Positions 31,119-39,457 of a stretch of 64,000 bases of DNA are shown one piece after another. The DNA lies in assembly GCF_029854705.2 (NCBI RefSeq), contig NZ_CP139035.1:2480001-2544000 (forward strand), given 5' to 3'. How positions within the stretch are numbered: position 1 is the first letter of the stretch; the number at the start of each line of letters is the position of its first letter. Made by a program: the position numbers and the translations under genes. Below the pieces are notes generated by a model, which saw only the letters and a list, made by a program, of their open reading frames with translations, did not search any database and was not told the DNA's origin. The stretch comes from Akkermansia sp. N21116 (lineage in GTDB: Bacteria > Verrucomicrobiota > Verrucomicrobiia > Verrucomicrobiales > Akkermansiaceae).

Positions 31119-32505
31119 GCTTTCATTCCCCATTCTGTTCACCTGTACAGCCTCCACCCTGGCATCCGCCGTTCAGGTGGATGTGATGATGGAAGACGGA
31201 TTCAAGGCATCCGGAGAATTGATAGCCCTGGACGCCCCTCAAGATTCACTCACGATCCTCCCCACCGGCAACGGAAAAACGCCTTGGGACATCAAGTTGT
31301 CCCAGATTCATTCCATCCACATGGAACAACCTCGGAAGAACACGCAAGACAAATACCCGGATATTATCGTCCTGCGCGGAGGATGGAGGGAAATCCTCCC
31401 TGCTTCCTTGAAATCCATCGAGCACGGGAAAGCCGTCTTTACCAGTCCCTACCGCCATGGAACCTCCGTTATTCCCAAGAATCTCATTCGGGCTATCAAA
31501 CTGAACGACCCTAAACTCTTTCCCATCCTGGCCGATCTTCCGTCTTTCGATATCTTCTGGATCCCATCCTATCAAAAAAGCCTTCAGGAACAACAGATGC
31601 AATGCCTCGAAAAGGCCAATCCCAATCATCAACCGGGTTCCAGCCTTGTCTTGCCTTCCGGCACGGAATGGGGCAAAAACATGGATCTCAACGCTGCTTC
31701 GTTCGATTTGCGGCTTGACGTTTCCATTCCTCTTGCCGGATCAGGCAGCGGCAGGAAAGACCGTCTGGTCCTCTTTTTCGGAGGGGACGGCACGCGTTCA
31801 CCCATGAGCAATCCCTCCGGTCTTTACCTCCATACCGATGGAGTTGCCTGGAAGCTCTCTTACAGCGACTCTCCGCTAACTTCCCATACGATCAATTCCC
31901 TGCCCATCCCCAAACCAGGTTCCCGTCATCGTCTTTTCCTGAGCGTTACGGAAACGCCCCGGGGCACCTCGTTCAGTCTCTCGGCGGACGGTCATACCCC
32001 GCATCGCACTGTCGTGCCCTGGGTGGCTCCGTCCGGTACTTGGTTCACGTTCGCCATCCCTCAAGGTCAAGTGGAACTCTACGGACTAAGGTTGTTCAAC
32101 AAGTGGGACATCGCCTCCAACATCCTGCCTTCAGACAACACCCCGGAAGACAAAATCAATACAACGGACGGCAAGACCATCGTCGGAGACATCACTTCCT
32201 ACCAAGACAGAACCAACGTCGTCACCATCAAAACGCCTCAACGCCCGATGGAAATTCCGTCTGAATACACCTCACTGATGGTCTTTTCCAATGCCGATAT
32301 ATCCTCTCCTTCGGACAAAGACACTGAAGGACGCGACTCCGTCGTTCTCCAAAACGGAGGCCGTTTATACGGTTCCATCCGTTCTCTGAACAAGGGCATC
32401 CTGATCCTGGATCATCCCGTCCTGGGCACCCTCACGATACCCGGACAGGACATCAACCGCCTGGATTTCTTCAATCAGGAACCTCCTACCCGCTCCACGC
32501 CATGA
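31108..32505 (+). CDS. Secreted protein with small beta modules, unknown function (paralogue A)
   Basis: 465 residues from the ATG at 31108, which overlaps the end of the preceding gene by 11 bp and opens a signal peptide (MKNRLSFPILFTCTASTLAS). The longer frame from 30946 overlaps that gene fully and is not coding. The first and last parts carry a repeated small beta unit of the form (M/L)xxGxxxxGxLxxL...I.L..I..I, as in EDGFKASGELIAL...SQIHSIHM and QNGGRLYGSIRSL...GQDINRLDF. The middle part (about 150-340) is a lectin-like beta region (FDLRLDVSIPL, LVLFFGGDGTRS, WKLSYSDSP). It is related in layout to the next gene, with which it overlaps by 4 bp. Confidence 0.7.
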   Translation: MKNRLSFPILFTCTASTLASAVQVDVMMEDGFKASGELIALDAPQDSLTILPTGNGKTPWDIKLSQIHSIHMEQPRKNTQDKYPDIIVLRGGWREILPASLKSIEHGKAVFTSPYRHGTSVIPKNLIRAIKLNDPKLFPILADLPSFDIFWIPSYQKSLQEQQMQCLEKANPNHQPGSSLVLPSGTEWGKNMDLNAASFDLRLDVSIPLAGSGSGRKDRLVLFFGGDGTRSPMSNPSGLYLHTDGVAWKLSYSDSPLTSHTINSLPIPKPGSRHRLFLSVTETPRGTSFSLSADGHTPHRTVVPWVAPSGTWFTFAIPQGQVELYGLRLFNKWDIASNILPSDNTPEDKINTTDGKTIVGDITSYQDRTNVVTIKTPQRPMEIPSEYTSLMVFSNADISSPSDKDTEGRDSVVLQNGGRLYGSIRSLNKGILILDHPVLGTLTIPGQDINRLDFFNQEPPTRSTP

Positions 32506-33935
32506 CCTCCGCCCTCCGATTGCTTGTTTCGGTTGCAGCCATGCTGGCGGCAGTCATCCTTCCCGCACATGCGGCGGCAGGTAAAGCCATCGTCTTCTTC
32601 CGAAACGGCTCCACAATCCCCGCCATACTCGACAGGACGGAAACTCCCCGCAGCGGCGGCTCACCGTCCATCATCCTCAACTCTCCGGTTCTCAATGCCC
32701 CCATTTCCACCCTTCCCTCGGAGCTCAAGGAAGTCATCCTGCCGGACAATGCAAAAAAAGGAGAGGGCCAGTGCATGATCAGGCTCTTCTCCAACGAACA
32801 GATCTCTGGAGAAATCAACACAGTTTCCTCCTCCGGTACAACTATCCGTCCCCTCTGGGGAGAGGATATCAGCCTCCCCTCCGAAGCCATAGCCTACATG
32901 AATATCAACAATCCCGGATCCCTGCTCTATTCGGGAACGGAGGATATCTCAGGTTGGAGCGGCTTCACACCTCCTTTCCCGACACCGCCGCGTTCGTGGT
33001 CATCCTACAGGGGCACCTTCCTTTCCATGCCTCCGGGAGGCATCATTGCACGTGATGTCAAGCTTCCCCCTGCCATCCATATTTCCATGGTCGTGCAAGG
33101 CAATCCGTTTGTCCGCTTCCTGATGCACATATGGAAGGATGTCAAAGCACCAACCGCCGATAAAAACGGTTCCTATGTGGACTTCTACCTGCTCAACGAC
33201 GTTTTTCAAATTACTGAAATCGTCCGTTCCTCCATCAATACAGTTGCCAACGACCCCATCTCCCAGAACCGGGAGGAAGATGATCGGAAGGCGCAAACTC
33301 CCGTCGCCCTGGATCTCTTTGCCGACAGGAAAGCAGGTTATTACTGCTTCTACGTCAACAAAAAACTCGTTAAACAATGTACGACGGAAGAAATCTCCCC
33401 CGAAGACGAAAGCGCCCCATCGGGAGAAGCCCCTTCCGAGTACGGTACCGGATTGTCCCTGGAATCCTTCGATTCGGTCCTGCTCATCAGTTCCCTGCGT
33501 ATCACGCAATGGAACGGCAAATACCCAGGAGACGAACTCCTGCCACCGGAAGAAAGACTGCCCATTCCACGCCCCGGAACTCAGGACAACGACATGGCTC
33601 TTCTCGTCAACGGCGATGTGCTGAGGGGCAACATCCGGCAACTCTCCGGCAAGGAACTCCTCATCCAATCCGACCTCTACAAAATTAAAGTGCCTCTGGA
33701 TAAAATCATCCAACTGCGCATGCAGACCAAGCCGGACCGGACAGGAAACGCCTATACGATTGCAGGCAAACCTATTTTTTACTTAACGGACGGTTCGATC
33801 CTTCGTGGCGAACTAGAGAAAATAGAAAACGGTTCCTGGACAATTTCCAGTCTCTCTCTCGGTTCCGTCACCATTCCGGACACCATGTTTTCCCGGATCG
33901 TCTTTCCGGAAACACGCTCCTCTCCCTCACGATAA
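32502..33935 (+). CDS. Secreted protein with small beta modules, unknown function (paralogue B)
   Basis: 477 residues with a signal peptide (LRLLVSVAAMLAAVILPAHA-AA). It starts at an ATGA overlap with paralogue A. The same beta unit appears at the N-terminus (FFRNGSTIPAILDRT) and twice at the C-terminus (LVNGDVLRGNIRQLSGKELLI...LDKIIQLRM and YLTDGSILRGELEKI...MFSRIVFP). The units have the length and hydrophobic pattern of an SH3/Sm-like small barrel, an inference from pattern only. The middle again looks like a jelly-roll or concanavalin-type sandwich. It is the last gene of the operon; a TTCCCGGA/TCCGGGAA hairpin without a T-run follows at 33944-33964. Confidence 0.7.
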   Translation: MTSALRLLVSVAAMLAAVILPAHAAAGKAIVFFRNGSTIPAILDRTETPRSGGSPSIILNSPVLNAPISTLPSELKEVILPDNAKKGEGQCMIRLFSNEQISGEINTVSSSGTTIRPLWGEDISLPSEAIAYMNINNPGSLLYSGTEDISGWSGFTPPFPTPPRSWSSYRGTFLSMPPGGIIARDVKLPPAIHISMVVQGNPFVRFLMHIWKDVKAPTADKNGSYVDFYLLNDVFQITEIVRSSINTVANDPISQNREEDDRKAQTPVALDLFADRKAGYYCFYVNKKLVKQCTTEEISPEDESAPSGEAPSEYGTGLSLESFDSVLLISSLRITQWNGKYPGDELLPPEERLPIPRPGTQDNDMALLVNGDVLRGNIRQLSGKELLIQSDLYKIKVPLDKIIQLRMQTKPDRTGNAYTIAGKPIFYLTDGSILRGELEKIENGSWTISSLSLGSVTIPDTMFSRIVFPETRSSPSR

Positions 33936-33995
33936 TCTTCTCTTTCCCGGACAATATCCGGGAACTTCCGTTCATCTTCGAAAAAGATACTTCCC

Positions 33996-34469
33996 TTAGA
34001 CTTCGCGCGGAGGAAGGACAAAGCCGAAACGATCAATTCCGTGCCGGGCGCACTCCTCCCACAGAGCCTTTTCATAGGGCTCGGACATGGCGCGTTTTTC
34101 CTCTTCGGTCATGGCTTCGAACTTTTGAGAGCCGAGGAAGTGAAGGAGGGACATGTCCGCCATGCGCGTCACCAGATCGTCCCAGAAAACGTTGTCACGG
34201 TATTCATTGACGCAATCCCCGAGAAACGAATGGTCGAGGTATTCTTTGGTCAGGTAGTAATTGCGCCCGTCGGGAGAAAACTGAACACGTGAAGAGAATT
34301 TCGGATTCTTTTCCAATTCCGCAAGGACTTTGTCACAGACAGCACCCCAGGCATTAAACTCGCGTTCGCGCCCCTCGTCGCGGATTGGCTCCGCCACCAT
34401 CATAGCCAGGTAAGCCATGTCGGCCAGAATCATCAATTCTTCACCAGTCAATTTAATCTGTGTACTCAT
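33996..34469 (-). CDS. Cytoplasmic protein, unknown function
   Basis: 157 residues, mostly helical and acidic, without signal peptide or membrane segment. It begins MSTQIKLTGEELMILADMAY and has aromatic clusters (YLTKEYLDHSFL, YRDNVFWDDLVTRMADM). No family is recognised. It follows sufT by 40 bp on the same strand, so the two are likely co-transcribed; a link to iron-sulfur assembly is only suggested by that position. Confidence 0.65.
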   Translation of the reverse strand: MSTQIKLTGEELMILADMAYLAMMVAEPIRDEGREREFNAWGAVCDKVLAELEKNPKFSSRVQFSPDGRNYYLTKEYLDHSFLGDCVNEYRDNVFWDDLVTRMADMSLLHFLGSQKFEAMTEEEKRAMSEPYEKALWEECARHGIDRFGFVLPPREV

Positions 34470-34509
34470 GTCTTGCTTGAAAAAAGAACCTCGCGGCAGC
34501 CAATTCGGG

Positions 34510-35055
34510 TTACATCAGCCCCAGTTTCATCCGGCCTTCTTCACTGACCATGTCCTGGTTCCACGGGGGATCCCAGATCATTTCGACATCCGCTTCTTCC
34601 ACTCCGTCAAGGGCTTCCACTCGGGACTTGGCTTCGTCCATAAGATGGGGGCCCATGCCGCAACCGGGAGCCGTCAAAGTCATCTTGACGGCAACGTGAT
34701 GCAAGCCATTTTCCAACCGGGTGACAATAACATCGTAGATCAGTCCCAGATTGACGATGTCGACCGGGATTTCAGGGTCATAAATACATGAGAGAGTTTC
34801 CCATATACGATCTTCCAGAGAGGAATTTTCCCCCAGACCACCGGAAGCAGGAGCATCTTCCTCCTCTTCCATGCCCAAGGCATCGCTATCCTCCTTGGAT
34901 AGGCGCATCAACCCGGCATCGGTCGCCACGGTATAGGAGTTGCCGAGAGTCTGGGTAATGTACACGCGGGAACCGGCAGGAAGCGAGATGGAGCTTCCAC
35001 TCGGAATTTGAATTCCGGATACTTCTCTTTTCAGTTCGACCACTTGGTTTAACAT
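34510..35055 (-). CDS. sufT: SufT-type iron-sulfur cluster assembly protein (MIP18/DUF59 domain)
   Basis: 181 residues. The N-terminal 55 residues (VVELKREVSGIQIPSG...LPAGSRVYITQTLGNSYTV) are the extension typical of SufT. An acidic linker (EEEED) leads to the DUF59 domain at about 80-181: DPEIPVDIVNLGLIYD (93-108) and the reactive-Cys motif TAPGCGMG (Cys132), ending with IWDPPWNQDMVSEEGR. The family helps mature iron-sulfur proteins in the cytoplasm. The ATG at 35055 has GAGA upstream and matches the family start; an upstream in-frame start adds 15 residues. No other suf or isc gene is in the window. Confidence 0.85.
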   Translation of the reverse strand: MLNQVVELKREVSGIQIPSGSSISLPAGSRVYITQTLGNSYTVATDAGLMRLSKEDSDALGMEEEEDAPASGGLGENSSLEDRIWETLSCIYDPEIPVDIVNLGLIYDVIVTRLENGLHHVAVKMTLTAPGCGMGPHLMDEAKSRVEALDGVEEADVEMIWDPPWNQDMVSEEGRMKLGLM

Positions 35056-35213
35056 AATTTTCTCGCCGTTGAGAGTGCCGGAAGCAGGTCTTTTTGACAA
35101 TCTCCTTTTCTGTTCTCCAACCGGATTATTTCTTTTTGAACAATTTGCTGGCCCGCCCTCTCAATTTCTAGTAGGAGCCAACGGATTACTTCCCTGCACA
35201 CCATCCACAAAAT

Positions 35214-35993
35214 ATGAAATACTCCATCTTCATCCTTTCCCTGCTGGGGATGTTTTCCGCTACTGCCGCAACAACAACGACAGTCGTCCCCATGACGCCT
35301 TCCCTGCATCTTCCCTTTTGCCGGGACTGTCTGTTCATCAACCGTCCATTCCCCCCGGAGGATATTTCCATGGATTTCCGTGCCGGCTGGGGCAGCAAAT
35401 ATGAATGCGAAGGCATCAATGCCTGGGAAACCTCCTACTCGTTCTACATGGCTCAGGCCCACTTCGATCAATTATCTTTCACAACCTGGTATGGAGTCGC
35501 GGACAATGCCAACCATGCCGAATTCAAACTCCGGCTCGACTACAAGCAGGACATCGGCCACCTGACGGTCAATCCCTGGTATGAACACAGTTTCGTCGCT
35601 CCCGGCGAATACGGAGTACCCCGCCCCGGGTTGGAACTTACATGGCACTTCAACGACATTCTGTTCGCCGGTACCAACTTCTACTGGCAGTACAACCGGG
35701 ATAACACCACGTTCCGCGGATTTTACGCCGCCTTTGCCGGAGGACATTACGAACTAACCCACAGGCTCTTCCTCGATACAACCGTCCGCTATGGCTACAA
35801 TGGAGGGTATGTCTCCTCCGTCGACCACCACGGCTCTAACAACATGGACTTCAACTCAACGTTGACCTGGACGTTTTCCGACAGAGTCTCCCTGGATGTC
35901 TTTGCGAACTATTCCCTGGCTCTAACGACGGTCAAACAAAAAAACCTCGGTAACGACTTCTATTACGGAGCCTCCCTGAGATTCAATTTTTAG
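35214..35993 (+). CDS. Outer-membrane beta-barrel protein, unknown function
   Basis: 259 residues with a signal peptide (MKYSIFILSLLGMFSATA-AT). The mature part is alternating amphipathic strands rich in Tyr, Trp and Phe (SYSFYMAQAHFDQLSFTTWYGVA, EFKLRLDYKQD, LFAGTNFYWQY, LFLDTTVRYGYNGGYV) and ends in the C-terminal Phe motif YYGASLRFNF, a good signal for the BAM machinery. The number of strands fits an 8- to 12-stranded barrel. A Cys pair (CRDC) lies near residue 41. It is divergent from sufT and alone on its strand until the STAS gene. Confidence 0.75.
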   Translation: MKYSIFILSLLGMFSATAATTTTVVPMTPSLHLPFCRDCLFINRPFPPEDISMDFRAGWGSKYECEGINAWETSYSFYMAQAHFDQLSFTTWYGVADNANHAEFKLRLDYKQDIGHLTVNPWYEHSFVAPGEYGVPRPGLELTWHFNDILFAGTNFYWQYNRDNTTFRGFYAAFAGGHYELTHRLFLDTTVRYGYNGGYVSSVDHHGSNNMDFNSTLTWTFSDRVSLDVFANYSLALTTVKQKNLGNDFYYGASLRFNF

Positions 35994-36040
35994 GCAAAAG
36001 ATCAAGAAAGCATAATATCCCATTTCATTTTCTTCTCTTC

Positions 36041-36069
36041 TTGCATCAATACTAATTCCGATTTAGGAT
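36041..36069 (+). promoter_or_regulatory. Candidate promoter of the partner-switching operon
   Basis: TTGCAT (36041-36046), 17-nt spacer, TAGGAT (36064-36069), about 29 nt before the first STAS start codon. Both boxes keep four of six consensus bases, with ideal spacing. Confidence 0.45.
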
Positions 36070-36098
36070 AAAAGAGTCTAGGAAATGACATTCATCGC

Positions 36099-36461
36099 AT
36101 GAATCTGGAAATAACACATACGCCTCTGGCTGAAATCGTTCACCTGGCCGGAAGTCTCGACTCCCAAACGACCAATGTGCTCATGAATAGTCTTGTTCCA
36201 TTCTGGGAGACTCTGGACAGAGGACTCATCTACAACATGAGTAACTTGCAGTACATGAACAGCGACGGATTGCGCCTGCTCGTCATCACTGCCAAAACGC
36301 TGAATAACAAAAAATTGCCATTCGCCATCTGCAACCTCTCCGAATTTGTCACAAAAATAATCAATGTATCGATGTTTTCCGATTTTATCTCCGTATATAC
36401 TACCGAAGAGGAGGCCTTGGCGGCCATGACCTCCGGAGTACCACCCCGCACCCTGCCCTGA
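36099..36461 (+). CDS. STAS-domain anti-sigma factor antagonist
   Basis: 120 residues covering a single STAS domain. The regulatory loop reads YMNSDGLRLL, with Ser55 at the position phosphorylated in SpoIIAA/RsbV-type antagonists; the following strand-helix pattern (LVITAKTLNNKKLPFAICNL) is typical. In its unphosphorylated form such a protein binds the anti-sigma kinase and frees the sigma factor. It is the first gene of a four-gene module and lies 6 bp before the phosphatase that would dephosphorylate it. Confidence 0.88.
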   Translation: MNLEITHTPLAEIVHLAGSLDSQTTNVLMNSLVPFWETLDRGLIYNMSNLQYMNSDGLRLLVITAKTLNNKKLPFAICNLSEFVTKIINVSMFSDFISVYTTEEEALAAMTSGVPPRTLP

Positions 36462-36467
36462 CGCCCC

Positions 36468-38444
36468 ATGGTTATCATTGATCGATTCCGCAAAGCCATC
36501 AAGCGTTCCTTTGTTCTTAAATTGAACATGGGCATCATGGGAATTATCCTGGTGTGCTTCGTGGCCATTGCGGTCATCCTTGGCAAGCAATCCGCTTCTC
36601 AAATGGAAAAAACCCAGATGGAGCATGGAATTCTGGCCGTTAACCGCGCTGCCAGCAAAATCGACATGCTGATGGTCCATACGGAGAATATCGCCAAAAT
36701 CAACGCAGCCTACATTGAAGCCGTCAAAGATCCCGAACTTCGTTACAAACTTGTCCAGCGTATCGTCTTCCGGGGAATTACACCCTTCATCAAATCCGAT
36801 CCATGCATCACGGGTGCCGGCGCGGCCCTCAACCCCAATTTCGAGGAAGGCAGCAAGCTTCCCTGCTACAACTTCTTTTACAACTCTATCACGGACAAGC
36901 ACGAATCCACGAAGGAAATTCCTCAGGATGTTTATACTCATTCCCGTTGGTTTATCAAAGCGGAAGCGCCCGACGCCAAGCCATTCTGGATCCGTCCCGA
37001 ATCCTTCCCGGAAACCAGTGCCAAAAAAAGCACGATCCTATACGTCGTTCCCATGTACGAACGGGAGAACAAGACTTTTATCGGCTGTCTTTTCATTGAG
37101 CTCACTCTCAGGGAAATCGAGAAAGCCCTGGACAATATTCACATGGACGGGACCGGATTCTGCTTTATTTGCGACCGGGATGGAAACTACATCATGCACC
37201 CTTCCCGCAATGTCGAACAAAATGGCAACATCGCCCAGCATTTCGGATTCTCCATCAATGAGACCGAGAAAAAGGAGATGATCCAGAACATTCGGGACGG
37301 CAACGAATGTGCCTTTCACCTGCCCATCTCATCTGTTTACAAACACGGAGAATTCATCTTCATCACTCCCTGCGAAAATGGTTGGTCGATGGGATTCGCC
37401 GTCTCAGGAGACATGATCTGGAACAAAACGAAACAGCTCATCCTGCTGGTGGGCCTCTTCAGCCTGATTACCGGCACGACGGTTTGCCTTCTCGTGTATT
37501 TTTTTACCAAAAAATATAGCAAGTCCCTCATTGCCCTCAGCAAGGCCGTCAAAGATATCGGAGAAGGCAAATTCACCGTCCCCATCCCCAAATACAAGGA
37601 CAAGGATGAAATCGGACTCCTGACGCGGACATTCTCGAACATGCAGATGGAACTCCTCTCCTATCTGCACGAACAGGAACTCAATATCATTGCCAAACAG
37701 GATTACCAGACCGATCTTTCCGTCGCCAAGAAAATCCAAATGAGCATCCTGCCCAAGCTCACGCACGAATTCACTCGTGATCACAATTTTCGCATCGGAG
37801 CCACCCTCATGACAGCCAAAGGTGTCGGAGGAGATCTTTACGATTTCTTCATGGCGGACAAAAACCATCTCGTCCTGATCATCGGGGATGTCTGCGGCAA
37901 GGGGATCCCCGCCGCTTTGTTCATGGCAGTCACCCAAACTCTCCAGCGCGGCATAGCCGTTCCCACAAAACGCGTCGATAAAATTGTGACGGAACTCAAT
38001 ACGATTCTCTACAATAACAACGACGCCAATATGTTCGTCACCTACTTCTGCGCTATCATGGACATCAGGACTGGCCGCATAAGCTACTGCAACGCCGGAC
38101 ATAACCCCCCCTTCATCCGCAAGGAATCGGGAGATCTCATCGAACTGTCCGTCAGAAACGGACTTCCCATCGCCATCTTCCCGCAAACCTATACCTACTC
38201 GGAAACAGTCCTGAATCCGGGAGACACACTCATCCTCTACACCGACGGCGTCACCGAAGCTTTCAATCCAGACCAGGAACTCTTTGGAGAAATCCGCCTC
38301 AAACAAGCCATCGCTTGCGCCATGAGCTCGGAACCAAGTTTCATCATCGACACCATCATTCGGCATATGAACCAGTTCGTCCGTGATTATGAACAATCAG
38401 ACGATATCACAATTCTGGCCGTCACCAGAACCCAGGAACCATAA
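36468..38444 (+). CDS. Membrane sensor with Cache-like, HAMP and PP2C (SpoIIE-type) phosphatase domains
   Basis: 658 residues. TM1 is at about 19-38 and TM2 at about 322-347, enclosing a periplasmic Cache-like sensor of roughly 280 residues (RGITPFIKSDPCITGAGA, ETSAKKSTILYVVPMY, GTGFCFICDRDGNYIMHPS). A HAMP linker follows (KAVKDIGEGKFTVPIP...DEIGLLTRTFSNM). The PP2C domain from about 417 has the metal motifs VGGDLYDF, GDVCGKG, GHNPP, LYTDGVTEAF and the end motif DDITILAV. It should dephosphorylate one or both neighbouring STAS proteins in response to an external ligand. The start codon has no clear ribosome site and lies 6 bp after the STAS gene. Confidence 0.9.
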   Translation: MVIIDRFRKAIKRSFVLKLNMGIMGIILVCFVAIAVILGKQSASQMEKTQMEHGILAVNRAASKIDMLMVHTENIAKINAAYIEAVKDPELRYKLVQRIVFRGITPFIKSDPCITGAGAALNPNFEEGSKLPCYNFFYNSITDKHESTKEIPQDVYTHSRWFIKAEAPDAKPFWIRPESFPETSAKKSTILYVVPMYERENKTFIGCLFIELTLREIEKALDNIHMDGTGFCFICDRDGNYIMHPSRNVEQNGNIAQHFGFSINETEKKEMIQNIRDGNECAFHLPISSVYKHGEFIFITPCENGWSMGFAVSGDMIWNKTKQLILLVGLFSLITGTTVCLLVYFFTKKYSKSLIALSKAVKDIGEGKFTVPIPKYKDKDEIGLLTRTFSNMQMELLSYLHEQELNIIAKQDYQTDLSVAKKIQMSILPKLTHEFTRDHNFRIGATLMTAKGVGGDLYDFFMADKNHLVLIIGDVCGKGIPAALFMAVTQTLQRGIAVPTKRVDKIVTELNTILYNNNDANMFVTYFCAIMDIRTGRISYCNAGHNPPFIRKESGDLIELSVRNGLPIAIFPQTYTYSETVLNPGDTLILYTDGVTEAFNPDQELFGEIRLKQAIACAMSSEPSFIIDTIIRHMNQFVRDYEQSDDITILAVTRTQEP

Positions 38445-38527
38445 GCCTGAAAGTTCTAACGGCAGAGTTGTCTAAAAATTGCCGAAATACCTTGCATTTA
38501 CAACGATCTTAAATTAAAAAACAGACA

Positions 38528-38950
38528 ATGCAGGTTCAATCCGTTCATCAATTTAAAACCGGGTTCTCCAATGGGACCCAAGGGCTTTTTGATGCCATGG
38601 ATTCCGCGGAAAAAGCATGTCAACAACACGGTGCCGATCTCAGATCGACTAACATAGTCAGACTCTGCATCGAAGAACTCGTCACCAACGCCCTCAAATA
38701 CGGCTCCGACGAAAACACCCGTGTGACAGTCTCAATTACTTTGACTTTTTCCCAAGACAACATCCTGCTCATTATAGAAGACGATGCTCGACCCTTTAAT
38801 CCATTGACCGAGGCTCCCAATCCCAACCTGACGGAAAAGCTGGAAGACCGGGCTATCGGAGGGATGGGTATTTACCTACTCAAAAACATGACTAAAAGCA
38901 TGTCCTACCAATACAGCGAGCATAAAAACATCTTAACGATCTCCATTTAA
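38528..38950 (+). CDS. Anti-sigma regulatory factor, HATPase_c domain kinase (RsbW/SpoIIAB-like)
   Basis: 140 residues, a single GHKL ATPase domain. The N box is CIEELVTNALKYG (Glu50, Asn54), the G1 box EDDARPFNP (84-92) and the G2 box GGMGIYLL (111-118). Such proteins phosphorylate STAS antagonists on Ser or Thr and sequester a sigma factor or another target. It stands between the phosphatase and the second STAS gene. No sigma factor gene is adjacent, so its target is not shown here. Confidence 0.88.
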   Translation: MQVQSVHQFKTGFSNGTQGLFDAMDSAEKACQQHGADLRSTNIVRLCIEELVTNALKYGSDENTRVTVSITLTFSQDNILLIIEDDARPFNPLTEAPNPNLTEKLEDRAIGGMGIYLLKNMTKSMSYQYSEHKNILTISI

Positions 38951-38974
38951 CACCCAAACACTAACAAGTACGAT

Positions 38975-39343
38975 ATGAGTCTTAACATCAGCACTCAGGA
39001 ACGCAGCGTCGGACACTTTGTCATTTCCCTGTCCGGCAAACTGGATACGGAAACCTATTCCAAATTGGAAAATCTCATCAATAATCTGACAGAAGATCAA
39101 GTCAACTCCATCACCCTGAATATGGCGGATCTCACCTACATCAGCAGCATGGGGTTGCGCGTCATCATTCAAACGACAAAGATACTCAAGGAATGCCACG
39201 GGCAACTTATTATCACCAATGCCACTCCCCCTATCCAGGCTGTTCTGGAAATCGCTAAAACTCTCCCATCCCTTTCCATCTTCTCCTCCACGGCAGAAGC
39301 CGATGCTTATCTGGCCAATATCCAGAAAAACACGATCAAATAA
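38975..39343 (+). CDS. Second STAS-domain anti-sigma factor antagonist
   Basis: 122 residues, a complete STAS domain beginning LNISTQERSVGHFVISLSGKLD. The phospho-acceptor loop is YISSMGLRVI with two serines (57 and 58), closer to the classical motif than the first STAS protein of the operon. It lies 24 bp after the kinase gene and is followed by a strong terminator, closing the module. Having two different antagonists for one kinase suggests two inputs or two steps. Confidence 0.9.
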   Translation: MSLNISTQERSVGHFVISLSGKLDTETYSKLENLINNLTEDQVNSITLNMADLTYISSMGLRVIIQTTKILKECHGQLIITNATPPIQAVLEIAKTLPSLSIFSSTAEADAYLANIQKNTIK

Positions 39344-39398
39344 TATTCCGTCCACTTCTTCCCCCCGAGAAAACGGACAAACAATTTTGTGAGATCTG

Positions 39399-39437
39399 CA
39401 ATGCTGTCGGGTTTTCCGTCAGCATTGTTTTTTATTT
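39399..39437 (+). terminator. Strong Rho-independent terminator of the partner-switching operon
   Basis: CAATGCTGTCGG, loop GTTTT, CCGTCAGCATTG (12-bp stem with one mismatch), followed by TTTTTTATTT. It lies 55 bp after the last STAS stop codon. Confidence 0.9.
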
Positions 39438-39457
39438 AGAGAGAAAGGATATAGAGA

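Noticed and set aside
33944-33964. TTCCCGGA/TCCGGGAA hairpin as an intrinsic terminator
   Set aside because: The stem is perfect, but there is no T-run on either strand.
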